Assembly: GCF_034180645.1 (NCBI RefSeq)
Contig: NZ_JAXFNY010000007.1
Location: 1 to 64,000 of the forward strand
Direction of reading: 5' to 3'
Length of the DNA stretch: 64,000 nt
From: Mobiluncus sp034180645
GTDB lineage: Bacteria > Actinomycetota > Actinomycetes > Actinomycetales > Actinomycetaceae
Shown: piece after piece, positions 50,772 to 59,218 of the stretch
How positions within the stretch are numbered: the first letter of the stretch is position 1
Layout: every line of letters begins with the position of its first letter
Position numbers and translations under genes: made by a program
Notes under the pieces: generated by a model
What the model was told of the DNA's origin: nothing
The model's input: only the letters and a program-made list of their open reading frames with translations
Database searches by the model: none

Positions 50772-53459
50772 CTAGGGCAGTTCTTCGATTTCGGCTTCGT
50801 CCTCAACGAATTCTTCGTACTGTCTCGGGACGGGCCGCGGTTTGGCAAAGGTCGGTGGGTACACGGCCCGAGGGTCGATGGCCTCCTCGACCGCTTCCGC
50901 GTTCGCCGGGGTGTAAGGCTGGGGCGGACGGGAAACATTCGGCCCGGCGGGGTTCACAAGGCCGGGATTTTGGGGGAATCCCGGATTCGCTGGCGGAACT
51001 GGCTGGACGGGGTTGGCCGGCACGCCCGGAACCTGCGGGCCGGGCTGACCCAAGTTAACTAGCGGGTGCAGGGACGGTGGCGACGCGGGAGCACCCACGG
51101 TGGAATAGCCTTCCATCGTTCGCGCCACAAAGGGATAACCCGGCACAGCCTGATGTTCTGGCACCCCAGGATTCGCCGGATCCACGTGATTCGCGGGATT
51201 GTTTAGCATCGGCGCGCCAACTCCGGCTGGGGCTCCGAGCCTGGCCGGATCCATCGGCGCACTTCCTGCCACCGGCGCACTAGGCTCCATGGGGGCACCG
51301 GGAATAGCTGGCGTAGTTCCCGCACCCGGCCCCACTGGCGCACCGAAACCGGGAACCTCAGGTTCACCGGGCTGGCTGGCCAATGCTGCGTTCTGGGGCT
51401 CGCCGCCCGGCCAGTTATTCGCAGGATTCGCTTCACCGGTGCCCATCCCCCCGGGGGAAAGGGGGTCGCCAGGAACCGGGAACGCCCCGCCCTGCGGACC
51501 CACCGCAGACTGACAGGGGAACATAGAGCCTTCCGGCCCTGCCCCGGAAACCGCCGCGGGATTCCCGGGAGCCTCCGAGGCTGCACCATTAGTCCCTCCC
51601 GCATCCAAGTAACCGTAAGGCTGCGGATTGGGAATAGTGGGCGCGCCGTTGGGCCAGCCCCAAGGATATGCACCGTAAGCCCCCGCCATGTTGGGATTCA
51701 TCTGCCAATATCCCGCGTTGTAGCCGTAAGGATCATAGCCATATCCGCCGTAGGGGTCTGCGTATCCGGAATCCGCATACAAATCTGCATAAGGGTTCGA
51801 CGTCCCGTAGCCGTAACCGTTCGCATAAGGCTGGGTGTAAGGGTCGGCTCCAAAATCTTCGTACGGGTTGGCGTAACCGCCGTAGGCATTCCCGTAGGGG
51901 TTGGCGTAGCCGTAAGGGTCGTAGGCATAAGGGTCGAAACCAAACGTTTTGATGGCAAGTTCCTGCATTTCCTTTTGTTTTTCCCAAGCCTTTTCCTGGC
52001 GCTCCATCTCATCTTTTTCTTTGTAGAACTCGTCCCATTCCTGCAAAGATTGGGAATCCAAGCCAACCGCAGTGTCGATGACGGACTGACCCAACAGGTG
52101 CGCCAAGCCCGAATCCAGAGGTTCGCCTTCCTCTGCCTGCCCTTCGGGCAGCCCGACTGTGTCCCCATGCTCACCGTCCTGGGCCAGCGCGGCATTGGGG
52201 TTCATCGGAATCAAGTTGGATGCCACACCCTCATTCAAAGCGACACGGTGTTCCACCAGTTCCCGTACAGCTTGGCGAATCTCTGCCAATCCCTTGCGTT
52301 CCTCCGGGGTCAATCCCACTCCTGCACGGGCAGCCAACTTGGACATATACGTGAAAGCCTGGGCGACTTCTTCGGGAGCCGAACCGGAACCGGGGGCGGT
52401 CAGCAGATCCTTTTGGGGATTTTCCAGCGTGGACACAAACAGATTTTTCCTTGGCTGGGGTATAGATCCCTTAATGAGTTCGTCCTCGTCATAGTCCAAC
52501 ATGTTCCGGAAATTTTCCAAGCTGAACAGATTCGGGTCGCGTTTTTCGCTCATCACCTTTTTTCTCAGCGCCGTCATGAGGCGTCGAGACGGATCCGTCT
52601 TGCGCATAAACCACCAGGTCGGAATGCAGGCGAGAGCCAACGAACTCAGAGACACCACCCAACTCAACACCAGAGAGACGGCTGAGATAACGAACGGCCC
52701 GCTTTCGTATTGAAGTTGCGCCAGGAATTGCAGACACCGCGACACTCCCGCACCCAAAATAAACGTGGCGAATTTTTGCACATTGTTCAAGTCCTCGCGG
52801 CGCAGCGCCATATCCACCGCCAGCGGCACTCCCGGAACGGGATTCCGCCACGAAATGCGGTACTGGATATATACCGACATAGACAGGAAGATGATGCCTT
52901 CTATCAGGTAATACCCTGCCGCGGCCAGAATTTCTTCGCTCGAAACGGAGGCATTCGGCCTTTCGAACGCGATTCCGCCCACCACCATCATGATTTCGGT
53001 CGCTATCCAGATGAGGATATACACAAGCCACGCCCACAACCGGAAGCGCGGGCTGATGACCCAGTTGCGATTCGGCAGCCAGTTCAGGGGCCGGGGAAAC
53101 CACACGTGAACCATCAACAGGTAAGGCAATTGGAAAGCGACCCCCACCAACAGCACCAGCATGGTATTCATCGAGTTAAACGCGTTTTGCGTCAACAACC
53201 CGGAGTTGTACAAGCTGATGAGGGCAGCCGGGCTGAGCATTACGGTAATCAGGGCGAAAGACAGGGCGACACGGAAAGTCCACTCCATCTGGAGAATAGC
53301 TCGGCGGTGGTGCATTGGCATGGTTCGGGGAACCTGAGGCCGAAATGGAACCATGATGATAAAAATTGCCAGCATGATTGGCAATGGCCCGAACTTGGTA
53401 AAAATCTGGAATGCCCAGGCCACCCCATTGGAGGGGAAGGTCAGCCATTCATCAAACAC
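50772..53459 (-). CDS. Large membrane protein with Tyr/Gly/Pro-rich tail, unknown function
   Basis: The 895-residue protein has about seven membrane spans in its first 290 residues and then a long soluble part. A charged segment follows (residues about 290-500), with helical EKDEMERQEKAWEKQKEM. Next comes a stretch of about 80 residues built from YDPYGYANPYGNAYGGYANP-like units. A Pro/Gly/Asn-rich tail of about 280 residues ends in acidic EEFVEDEAEIEELP. I do not recognise a family. The GTG at 53459 is chosen because GGAAGG lies 7 nt before it; a GTG at 53498 lacks a ribosome site. The tail is presumably cytoplasmic, which would suit a scaffold, but this is inference. Confidence 0.75.
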   Translation of the reverse strand: MFDEWLTFPSNGVAWAFQIFTKFGPLPIMLAIFIIMVPFRPQVPRTMPMHHRRAILQMEWTFRVALSFALITVMLSPAALISLYNSGLLTQNAFNSMNTMLVLLVGVAFQLPYLLMVHVWFPRPLNWLPNRNWVISPRFRLWAWLVYILIWIATEIMMVVGGIAFERPNASVSSEEILAAAGYYLIEGIIFLSMSVYIQYRISWRNPVPGVPLAVDMALRREDLNNVQKFATFILGAGVSRCLQFLAQLQYESGPFVISAVSLVLSWVVSLSSLALACIPTWWFMRKTDPSRRLMTALRKKVMSEKRDPNLFSLENFRNMLDYDEDELIKGSIPQPRKNLFVSTLENPQKDLLTAPGSGSAPEEVAQAFTYMSKLAARAGVGLTPEERKGLAEIRQAVRELVEHRVALNEGVASNLIPMNPNAALAQDGEHGDTVGLPEGQAEEGEPLDSGLAHLLGQSVIDTAVGLDSQSLQEWDEFYKEKDEMERQEKAWEKQKEMQELAIKTFGFDPYAYDPYGYANPYGNAYGGYANPYEDFGADPYTQPYANGYGYGTSNPYADLYADSGYADPYGGYGYDPYGYNAGYWQMNPNMAGAYGAYPWGWPNGAPTIPNPQPYGYLDAGGTNGAASEAPGNPAAVSGAGPEGSMFPCQSAVGPQGGAFPVPGDPLSPGGMGTGEANPANNWPGGEPQNAALASQPGEPEVPGFGAPVGPGAGTTPAIPGAPMEPSAPVAGSAPMDPARLGAPAGVGAPMLNNPANHVDPANPGVPEHQAVPGYPFVARTMEGYSTVGAPASPPSLHPLVNLGQPGPQVPGVPANPVQPVPPANPGFPQNPGLVNPAGPNVSRPPQPYTPANAEAVEEAIDPRAVYPPTFAKPRPVPRQYEEFVEDEAEIEELP

Positions 53460-53631
53460 TGCGACGCCTTCCCGCTGGTGAATCCAAATGCTGCCCACCG
53501 GGCAGATTGCTGAAAGTTTGCCGGCAACAGGCTTTCGGCCGTTTCCGTGGCAGCCTTCACAGGATTAGCTAGAGGCACACAGCAAAACTCGTCGCCATCC
53601 CGGAAAGCAACTATCATCAGATTTTACCCGT

Positions 53632-54675
53632 TTAATTCCCAGGATTGGAACTCTTGAGCCACAAATCGATTTGCTCCAGCAGTTTTGTCTTGGTTGGCGC
53701 ACTGGCCAGCGAGGCACGGACAGAGCCTGCAGCCAGTTCGGCCAGCTCCCGGTCGGTAAACCCGGCGACCTGACGAGCAAATTCATACTGGTCCAACAGC
53801 CGAGACCGGAACAGCAGCGGATCGTCTGCCCCCAGCGCAACCGTAGCGCCGGCCTCAGTCAAGGTACGCAAGGGAACTTCGGCGAGCGTGGGATACACCC
53901 CTAGGGATACGTTCGAGGCTGGACACACTTCCAGAGCTATACCGTGGTCGACCAGCGACTTCAGCAGGTCGGGTTGTTCCGCGGCCCTGACCCCGTGGCC
54001 CAGGCGGGCGGGATGCAGGTGGCGCACCACTTGGGCGATATGTTCCGGGCCGCGCAGTTCCCCGCCGTGGGGAAAGCTGGCCAGCCCCGCCCTCGCGGCG
54101 ATGCGAAACGCCGGTTCAAAGTCAGGGGTGGAACCGGCACGTTCATCGTTGGACAGCCCGAATCCGATGACTTCCCCCGGCTGATCCCCGGCATAGCGAG
54201 AGGCTAAACGCGCCAAAGTCCGGGCATCCATCGGGTTGCGAGTGCGCGACGCCGCCACAATGACCCCGATTTCCACCCCGGTTGTGGCGGCGGAAACTTT
54301 CGCTTCGTCCAGGATGATTTCCAGGGCGGGAGTCAGCCCACCCACCCAGGGGGCATAAGACGTGGGGTCGACTTGTATTTCTAGACGCCGCGAGCCTTCC
54401 GCCGCGTCATCCTCGGCAGCCTCCCGCACAATGCGACGCATCACCGTTTCGCAGCGCACCAAGGCTCGTGCCAGGTCATAGGAACGTTGAAAACGGAACC
54501 AACCACGCTCGTCAGCCGGGACGTGCAGGGGGTCGCCTTCCCCCATAAAGCGCGGCAGACGCTGCTGAGTTTCCCGAGCCAACTCCAGCAGGGTCTGGGG
54601 ACGCATCGCCCCGGTAAAGTGCAGGTGTAGATGCGCCTTGGGCAAAGCCCGCAAATCCCGCTTCAGTTCACTCAC
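53632..54675 (-). CDS. add: Adenosine deaminase
   Basis: This 347-residue metal-dependent amidohydrolase has AHLHLHFTGAMRPQTL with the first two zinc ligands (His17 and His19). FPHGGELRGPEHI carries the catalytic Glu region, RLGHGVRA a further His, and ALGADDPLLF the last Asp pair. It deaminates adenosine or deoxyadenosine to inosine. The HFTGA form differs from the classical HLDGA, so a related base-deaminase specificity cannot be excluded. The GTG at 54675 lies 7 nt after TAGATT, so the transcript may be leaderless. Confidence 0.88.
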   Translation of the reverse strand: MSELKRDLRALPKAHLHLHFTGAMRPQTLLELARETQQRLPRFMGEGDPLHVPADERGWFRFQRSYDLARALVRCETVMRRIVREAAEDDAAEGSRRLEIQVDPTSYAPWVGGLTPALEIILDEAKVSAATTGVEIGVIVAASRTRNPMDARTLARLASRYAGDQPGEVIGFGLSNDERAGSTPDFEPAFRIAARAGLASFPHGGELRGPEHIAQVVRHLHPARLGHGVRAAEQPDLLKSLVDHGIALEVCPASNVSLGVYPTLAEVPLRTLTEAGATVALGADDPLLFRSRLLDQYEFARQVAGFTDRELAELAAGSVRASLASAPTKTKLLEQIDLWLKSSNPGN

Positions 54676-54682
54676 GGTTACT

Positions 54683-54688
54683 AATCTA
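54683..54688 (-). promoter_or_regulatory. -10 box TAGATT of the adenosine deaminase gene
   Basis: TAGATT on the minus strand ends 7 nt before the GTG at 54675, consistent with a leaderless transcript. Confidence 0.45.
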
Positions 54689-54740
54689 GGGGTTTTTCCC
54701 GCCGGAAAAAACTTCGCCCCCAGCCCCCGGGTTTCCGGGA

Positions 54741-55592
54741 CTAATATCCCGCCATTTCTTCCAGACGCTTTATCCTCTGATCCATCGGGGGGTGGGTCGA
54801 AAACAGGTTACGCGCCCGAAACGGGTGGGCAATCATCATGGCGGACACGGTTTGACGCTGCGGAGTGGGCGTCAACGGGGCGCGAGCCACCCCGGTTTCC
54901 AGCTTCTTGAGCGCCGAAGCCAGCGCCAGCGGGTCATTAGCCAGGCGCGCACCGTCCTCGTCCGCATCAAACTCGCGAGTCCGGGAAATACTCAGCTGAA
55001 TGAGTGAAGCCGCGATAGGTGCCACCAAGGCGAGCAACAGACCGGCAATCACCCCCCCGTCTTCACGGTCGCGCCCTCCAAAATACAGGGCAAACTGGGC
55101 TATAGACGTGATGACTCCGGCCAAACCAGCCGCCACCGAGGACGTGAGAATATCCCGGTTGTACACGTGCATGAGTTCGTGACCCAGCACGGCCCGCAGT
55201 TCGCGCGGCTCCAGAATGTCCAGAATGCCCTGGGTGACGCACACCGCCGCGTGCTGCGGGTTGCGTCCGGTCGCGAAGGCGTTGGGAGTTTGGGTCGGGG
55301 CAATGTACAAGGCCGGCATGGGCTGGTCAGCTTGCTGGCACAAGCCCTGCACCATCGAGTACAGTTCGGGGGCTTGCTGGGGGGTGAGCGGCTGGGCGTT
55401 CATGGCACGCAAAGCGATTTTGTCAGAGTTCCAATAGCCCACCGCGGTTTGAATCAGGGCGATGGCCCCGAACACGATAATCCACGTGCGGTTTCCGGTG
55501 CCGCCCGCTAACAGGGCGCCGATTGCCAACAGTACCATCCACAGCACTCCCAGCAGCACTGCGGTTTTCAAGCCATTGAAATGTTTCTTCAC
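54741..55592 (-). CDS. htpX: Zinc metalloprotease HtpX
   Basis: This 283-residue membrane protease has two N-terminal spans at about residues 11-30 and 36-53. The M48 active site is VLGHELMHVYNRD (His138, Glu139, His142), and the third ligand lies in RTREFDADEDGA. Two more hydrophobic segments sit between them. HtpX helps remove damaged membrane proteins. The GTG at 55592 lies 6 nt after TACAAT with no ribosome site between, a good leaderless case. Confidence 0.95.
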   Translation of the reverse strand: MKKHFNGLKTAVLLGVLWMVLLAIGALLAGGTGNRTWIIVFGAIALIQTAVGYWNSDKIALRAMNAQPLTPQQAPELYSMVQGLCQQADQPMPALYIAPTQTPNAFATGRNPQHAAVCVTQGILDILEPRELRAVLGHELMHVYNRDILTSSVAAGLAGVITSIAQFALYFGGRDREDGGVIAGLLLALVAPIAASLIQLSISRTREFDADEDGARLANDPLALASALKKLETGVARAPLTPTPQRQTVSAMMIAHPFRARNLFSTHPPMDQRIKRLEEMAGY

Positions 55593-55598
55593 GCTTTG

Positions 55599-55604
55599 AT
55601 TGTA
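55599..55604 (-). promoter_or_regulatory. -10 box TACAAT of htpX
   Basis: TACAAT on the minus strand ends 6 nt before the GTG at 55592, and nothing like a ribosome site lies between them. Confidence 0.55.
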
Positions 55605-55662
55605 ACGATAAGTGAGCTAAATCTCGCCGGGAAGTCTCCACCTACGGTACGAATTTTCCGCG

Positions 55663-56562
55663 CTATTTATTGTTTTTCGCGCCCTCCGGGGAGGCTCCGG
55701 GCGAGACAGCTTCGGTAGCAGGCGGCGGTGTCTGGGGCTGCTGGTCGCTCGGAGGCGGCTGGTTGGTCGGGGGCCGGGCCGTCTTGGTCGCGCGAGGCAG
55801 CTGATTGAGGCCCGGGTTGGAAAAAGTCTTAATCCGGCTCACGGGGAAATAGCGCAGCACAGTGCGGCCCACGATTTGTTCCTCGTCCACGAAACCGTGG
55901 TTGTTGTCGTCCTGATGGTAGCGGGAATCCCCGGAATTATCGCGGTTGTCCCCCATCACCCAATACTTGCCGGCGGGCACGGTCACATCAAAAGACACCG
56001 GTATCGTGTTCGCGCCCTTCTTCACATAGGGTTCCGCCACGACCTTGCCGTTAACCTCAATCTTATTTTGGACATTGCAGCAGGTCACGTGGTCCCCGCT
56101 AACTCCAACGACCCGTTTGACCAGGTATCCCCCGGGATATTCGGGTTTCAGCTGCAACACCCGCAGCCCTTTATCGAGGGCCTGTCCGAAGGCGGTAGCG
56201 GCAAAACCGGTGGGGTTGTCGTTCTTAAACTCGTCAGGCAGCCAGTTGTGGCGATCCTCGAACACTACGATGTCGCCGCGCTCAATTGGCTGAAAGTTCT
56301 TCATTTTCGAAACAAAAATCCGGTCGCCCTTCATCAGGGTATTTTCCATTGACTCGGAAGGAATCACGAAAAATTGAAAAACAAACGCTTTGGCCAGCGC
56401 CATTAAGACAACAGCGACGACCACCCCCACAACCAAGTCCACCCACCACGGCGAGTTCTTAGTCCTTTTGTGGTGAGTGCGCGACAGTGCAGCCTCGGGG
56501 GTCGCTGCGGCGCGTTCGGCGGGGTCCCCAGTGTCCCCGGTCAGCTGCGTCTTTTTTCTCAC
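55663..56562 (-). CDS. lepB: Signal peptidase I
   Basis: The 299-residue protein has one membrane span at about residues 41-65. The catalytic Ser is at about residue 71 in VIPSESMENTL, and the catalytic Lys at about residue 149 in GYLVKRVVGVSGD. Box E follows as WVMGDNRDNSGDSR. It removes signal peptides outside the membrane, so it should process the secreted amidase. A Pro/Gln-rich C-terminal tail of about 60 residues extends past the catalytic domain. The GTG at 56562 lies 7 nt after TAGGAT; GAGGA also lies there and could act as a ribosome site. Confidence 0.93.
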   Translation of the reverse strand: MRKKTQLTGDTGDPAERAAATPEAALSRTHHKRTKNSPWWVDLVVGVVVAVVLMALAKAFVFQFFVIPSESMENTLMKGDRIFVSKMKNFQPIERGDIVVFEDRHNWLPDEFKNDNPTGFAATAFGQALDKGLRVLQLKPEYPGGYLVKRVVGVSGDHVTCCNVQNKIEVNGKVVAEPYVKKGANTIPVSFDVTVPAGKYWVMGDNRDNSGDSRYHQDDNNHGFVDEEQIVGRTVLRYFPVSRIKTFSNPGLNQLPRATKTARPPTNQPPPSDQQPQTPPPATEAVSPGASPEGAKNNK

Positions 56563-56569
56563 GTCCTCA

Positions 56570-56575
56570 ATCCTA
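56570..56575 (-). promoter_or_regulatory. -10 box TAGGAT of lepB
   Basis: TAGGAT on the minus strand ends 7 nt before the GTG at 56562. A purine-rich GAGGA sits between them, so a leaderless message is not certain. Confidence 0.4.
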
Positions 56576-56675
56576 CCGTTTGACCCACACCGATTGCGTC
56601 TCAGTAATAGAATTTGGTCTAATCCGGGGTCTATGTCAGCCCTCGGTGGGAACATTCTGCAGGAAGGCGGGCAAG

Positions 56676-57536
56676 ATGTTGTTTTTCAAACCTTTCAAGG
56701 CCCCGGTAAAGGGTGCCGTGGTGTTGATTACCGGGGCTGGGTCCGGGATTGGCCGGCTGATGGCCGTGGAAGCTGCCCGGCGCGGAGCCAGAGCCGTCAT
56801 CATTTGGGATTTGAATGCCGAGGCCGGCACGGAAACGGCCGGTATGGCGGAAGCTGCCGCCACGGCGCCGCGTTTCCGTTCCGGGGCGTTCACGGTGGAC
56901 GTCACCGATGCCGAGGTCGTACATGAAGCTGCTCGACAGACCTTGAGCGAGTACGGCAGGGTTGACATCCTCATCAACAATGCCGGTATCGTCACCGGCA
57001 AACCTGTGTTGGAAACGACCGACCGCGATGTGCAGCGTTCTTTCGAGGTGAACACGATTGCCCACTACCGTACGGTTCGCGAGTTTTTGCCGGGCATGAT
57101 TGCGCGTGACCGCGGTTCAGTCGTGACGATCGCTTCGGCTGCTGGGTTGGTCGGGGTGCCGCGCCTGAGTGACTACAACGGTTCCAAGTTCGGGGCGGTC
57201 GGTTTTGCCCAATCCCTGCGTGCGGAACTGCGCCATATGGGTTCACACGTCCATACCTTGCTGTACTGCCCGTATTACATTTCGACCGGGATGTTCGCCG
57301 GGGTGAAAACAAAGTTTTCCCTGGTTTTACCCATCCTTACTCCGGAAAAAGTCGCCGCGCAGGTGTTGGACGCAATCGACAAAGGTACCCAGTTTAAGGT
57401 CCACCCCCCAATCGTGCGCCTGGTACAGGTTTTGCAGGCCTTCCCGGTACCTTTCATGGACGCGATGGTGGAATTCTTCGGCGTCGCCGACACAATGAAT
57501 GAGTTCACAGGGCGCGCCGGCGACGCTACGAAGTAG
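56676..57536 (+). CDS. Short-chain dehydrogenase/reductase, RDH/HSD-like
   Basis: The 286-residue protein begins with FKAPVKGAVVLITGAGSGIG (TGxxxGxG for the cofactor). It continues with DILINNAGIVTGKPVLE (NNAG), SVVTIASAAGLVGVPRL with the catalytic Ser, and SDYNGSKFGAVGF with Tyr-x3-Lys. It resembles membrane-associated retinol/steroid-type SDRs that act on lipophilic alcohols or ketones. The start is fixed by AGGAAGG 8 nt before the ATG at 56676. A TAGAAT at 56608-56613 is a likely -10. It diverges from lepB. Its stop codon lies inside copy 1 of the 36-bp repeat. Confidence 0.85.
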   Translation: MLFFKPFKAPVKGAVVLITGAGSGIGRLMAVEAARRGARAVIIWDLNAEAGTETAGMAEAAATAPRFRSGAFTVDVTDAEVVHEAARQTLSEYGRVDILINNAGIVTGKPVLETTDRDVQRSFEVNTIAHYRTVREFLPGMIARDRGSVVTIASAAGLVGVPRLSDYNGSKFGAVGFAQSLRAELRHMGSHVHTLLYCPYYISTGMFAGVKTKFSLVLPILTPEKVAAQVLDAIDKGTQFKVHPPIVRLVQVLQAFPVPFMDAMVEFFGVADTMNEFTGRAGDATK

Positions 57537-57553
57537 CGTCAAATCGGCGCGCC
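57518..57553 (+). repeat. 36-bp repeat, copy 1 (overlaps the SDR stop codon)
   Basis: CGGCGACGCTACGAAGTAGC and 16 further bases are repeated exactly at 57621-57656. The core GACGCTAC-GAA-GTAGCGTC folds into an 8-bp hairpin. In this copy the TAG that ends the SDR frame lies in the second arm. Confidence 0.9.
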
Positions 57554-57620
57554 AACAGCGCGGAGCCGTTAAGAAACGGCACCGATGTGCCGTTTCAGGC
57601 GAAGCACCACATAAATAAAA

Positions 57621-57656
57621 CGGCGACGCTACGAAGTAGCGTCAAATCGGCGCGCC
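57621..57656 (+). repeat. 36-bp repeat, copy 2
   Basis: This exact second copy begins 103 bp after copy 1, with no mismatch over 36 bp. The spacer holds two more small stems, CCGTT-AAGA-AACGG and GGCAC-CGAT-GTGCC. Together the block forms a chain of hairpins after the SDR gene. Confidence 0.9.
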
Positions 57657-57688
57657 TGCGTACCCCAATCCCGGAACAGCACAAAAAA

Positions 57689-57720
57689 GGGATTCGCCGC
57701 ACAGATGTGCAGCGAATCCC
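57689..57720 (-). terminator. Intrinsic terminator of the lipoprotein gene
   Basis: GGGATTCGC pairs with GCGAATCCC (9 bp), and an inner GCACA/TGTGC stem extends the hairpin. On the minus strand TTTTTT follows at 57683-57688. It begins 9 bp past the gene stop. Confidence 0.88.
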
Positions 57721-57728
57721 CTGTTGCC

Positions 57729-58127
57729 TTACTTTCCGGATTCTTTGGATTTACCGCTGGAATCAGCGGCGATCTCTTCCGCACAGGCTTTCACGGCATC
57801 GTCGACGGTGCGGCGGTGTCCCGGCGTCAGGTCGTTCAACCGGCCCTCAACCACCGTAATCACGGTGCCGGAAGGCAAATCTTCATAGACCTTATCGGCC
57901 GCGCAGGCAGCCAAAGCCACAGACATAACGTCCACCACGGCGGCCTCTTGTTGCTTATCTTTAGCCTCCCCATCGGCACCGCTCTTGGCGGCGGCGAGCT
58001 GGTCAGCCAGAGCCGTAGAAAACTCATCCTTGCTGGGTTTCGTCCCGTCCTTGGCTTCGTTTCCGCAGGCAGTCAAGCTAAATACCAGGGCTCCCGCCAG
58101 GCACAGTCCGGCAATTTTACGAATCAT
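57729..58127 (-). CDS. Small lipoprotein of unknown function
   Basis: This 132-residue protein starts MIRKIAGLCLAGALVFSLTAC, a lipoprotein signal ending in the lipobox LTAC, so it should be lipid-anchored outside the membrane. The mature part is acidic and Ala-rich, with two further Cys (AACAADK and KACAEEI) that could form a disulfide. No family is recognised. GGAGG lies before the ATG. A strong terminator follows. It sits 26 bp from the polyprenyl diphosphate synthase gene, also on the minus strand. Confidence 0.8.
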   Translation of the reverse strand: MIRKIAGLCLAGALVFSLTACGNEAKDGTKPSKDEFSTALADQLAAAKSGADGEAKDKQQEAAVVDVMSVALAACAADKVYEDLPSGTVITVVEGRLNDLTPGHRRTVDDAVKACAEEIAADSSGKSKESGK

Positions 58128-58152
58128 AGTGATATCCTCCTCAGTTTCAGGT

Positions 58153-59205
58153 CTACTTTAGGCGGTTAATTTGCAAGTGTGCAAAATCCGAAAGAGCGGC
58201 CTTAACTTTTCCTTCGGCAATGTGATCCAGGTGCCCCAAGGCTCGTTCGACCCACTGCCCGGCGAGTCGCTTTGTTTCCGCCGTCACCGGGTGCGCCGCC
58301 AACTGAGCTGTGACCTGGGCTAAAACCGCGTCATCTTGCAGAGAGTCCGTATCGCCAATCGCTTTCAACAAGGCGCGGTCGGCCTCGGTGCCCCGACCCT
58401 CCTGCACGGTCTTTTCCAGTAGCAGGACGGGCAGGGTTTTCGTGCCGTCGCGCAGGTCGGCTCCGGGAGTTTTTCCGCTTTGAGCCTCGGTGGCCTGCAA
58501 ATCCAGCACATCATCGGCAATCTGGAACGCCACGCCCAAATCCTCCCCGAACTGGGTCACGGCCGCGACCGTGGTCGCCTCGCAGCCGGATAGTTCCGCC
58601 CCATACAGCGCCGCACAGCCAATCAGCGCGCCGGTTTTGTCCCGCAGCACGTCGATATAAAACTCTATGGGGTCGTCATCATCGCCGGGACCGAAAATGT
58701 CATGCATTTGCCCCAGGCACAACCGCTCGAAAGTTTGGGAATGCTGCGCCACGATGCTAGGTCCGAGTTCGGATACCAGCAGGGAGGCGCGGGCAAAAAT
58801 CAAATCTCCCGCCATCACTGCCAGGGTGTTCGTCCATTGCATGTGGGCCGCGCGCACCCCGCGGCGCACGGTCGCTTCGTCCATCAAATCATCGTGGTAC
58901 AGCGAAGCGAGATGGGTCAGCTCCACCGCCACCGCGGCTTGCTTAACCTGGGTGGACACCGGCTGATCCGGGGCTCCCAGCTGGGAAATGAGCAGGGTCA
59001 GCAGGGGACGCATCCGTTTCCCGCCCGCGGCTCGCAGGTGGGAAACCAACTCAGAGGTGCTATCCCGCTGCGTCTGGGTTTCCCGCACCAGCATCTGTTC
59101 GACGTCGTCTAGGGCTTCCTGGAGTTTCGTCTCCAGTGAGCCCGGTGTCTCTAAGACAGAATCGGTCGAGACCGGGTATTGCGTAGCGGCCAGTTTTTTT
59201 CTCAC
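58153..59205 (-). CDS. Polyprenyl diphosphate synthase
   Basis: The 350-residue protein is a trans-isoprenyl diphosphate synthase: GGKRMRPLLTLLIS, first Asp-rich motif SLYHDDLMDEATVRRG, then AFQIADDVLDLQ as the second, with KTPGADLRDGTKTLPVLLL after it. The small residue pattern before the first motif (ELTHLASLYHDD) suggests a long-chain product. Placed after nuoN, it probably makes the side chain of menaquinone used by complex I. The GTG at 59205 lies 7 nt after TAGTCT and 10 nt past the nuoN stop, and it lacks a ribosome site. Confidence 0.9.
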   Translation of the reverse strand: MRKKLAATQYPVSTDSVLETPGSLETKLQEALDDVEQMLVRETQTQRDSTSELVSHLRAAGGKRMRPLLTLLISQLGAPDQPVSTQVKQAAVAVELTHLASLYHDDLMDEATVRRGVRAAHMQWTNTLAVMAGDLIFARASLLVSELGPSIVAQHSQTFERLCLGQMHDIFGPGDDDDPIEFYIDVLRDKTGALIGCAALYGAELSGCEATTVAAVTQFGEDLGVAFQIADDVLDLQATEAQSGKTPGADLRDGTKTLPVLLLEKTVQEGRGTEADRALLKAIGDTDSLQDDAVLAQVTAQLAAHPVTAETKRLAGQWVERALGHLDHIAEGKVKAALSDFAHLQINRLK

Positions 59206-59212
59206 AGGTTCA

Positions 59213-59218
59213 AGACTA
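59213..59218 (-). promoter_or_regulatory. Possible -10 box TAGTCT of the polyprenyl synthase gene
   Basis: TAGTCT ends 7 nt before the GTG at 59205. Its TAG is the nuoN stop codon, so read-through from the nuo operon is also likely. Confidence 0.35.

Noticed and set aside
50800..52000. Apparent short tandem repeats that might be a CRISPR or VNTR array
   Set aside because: The repetition follows codon periods of the Tyr/Gly/Pro-rich tail and lacks fixed spacers, so it is coding low complexity.
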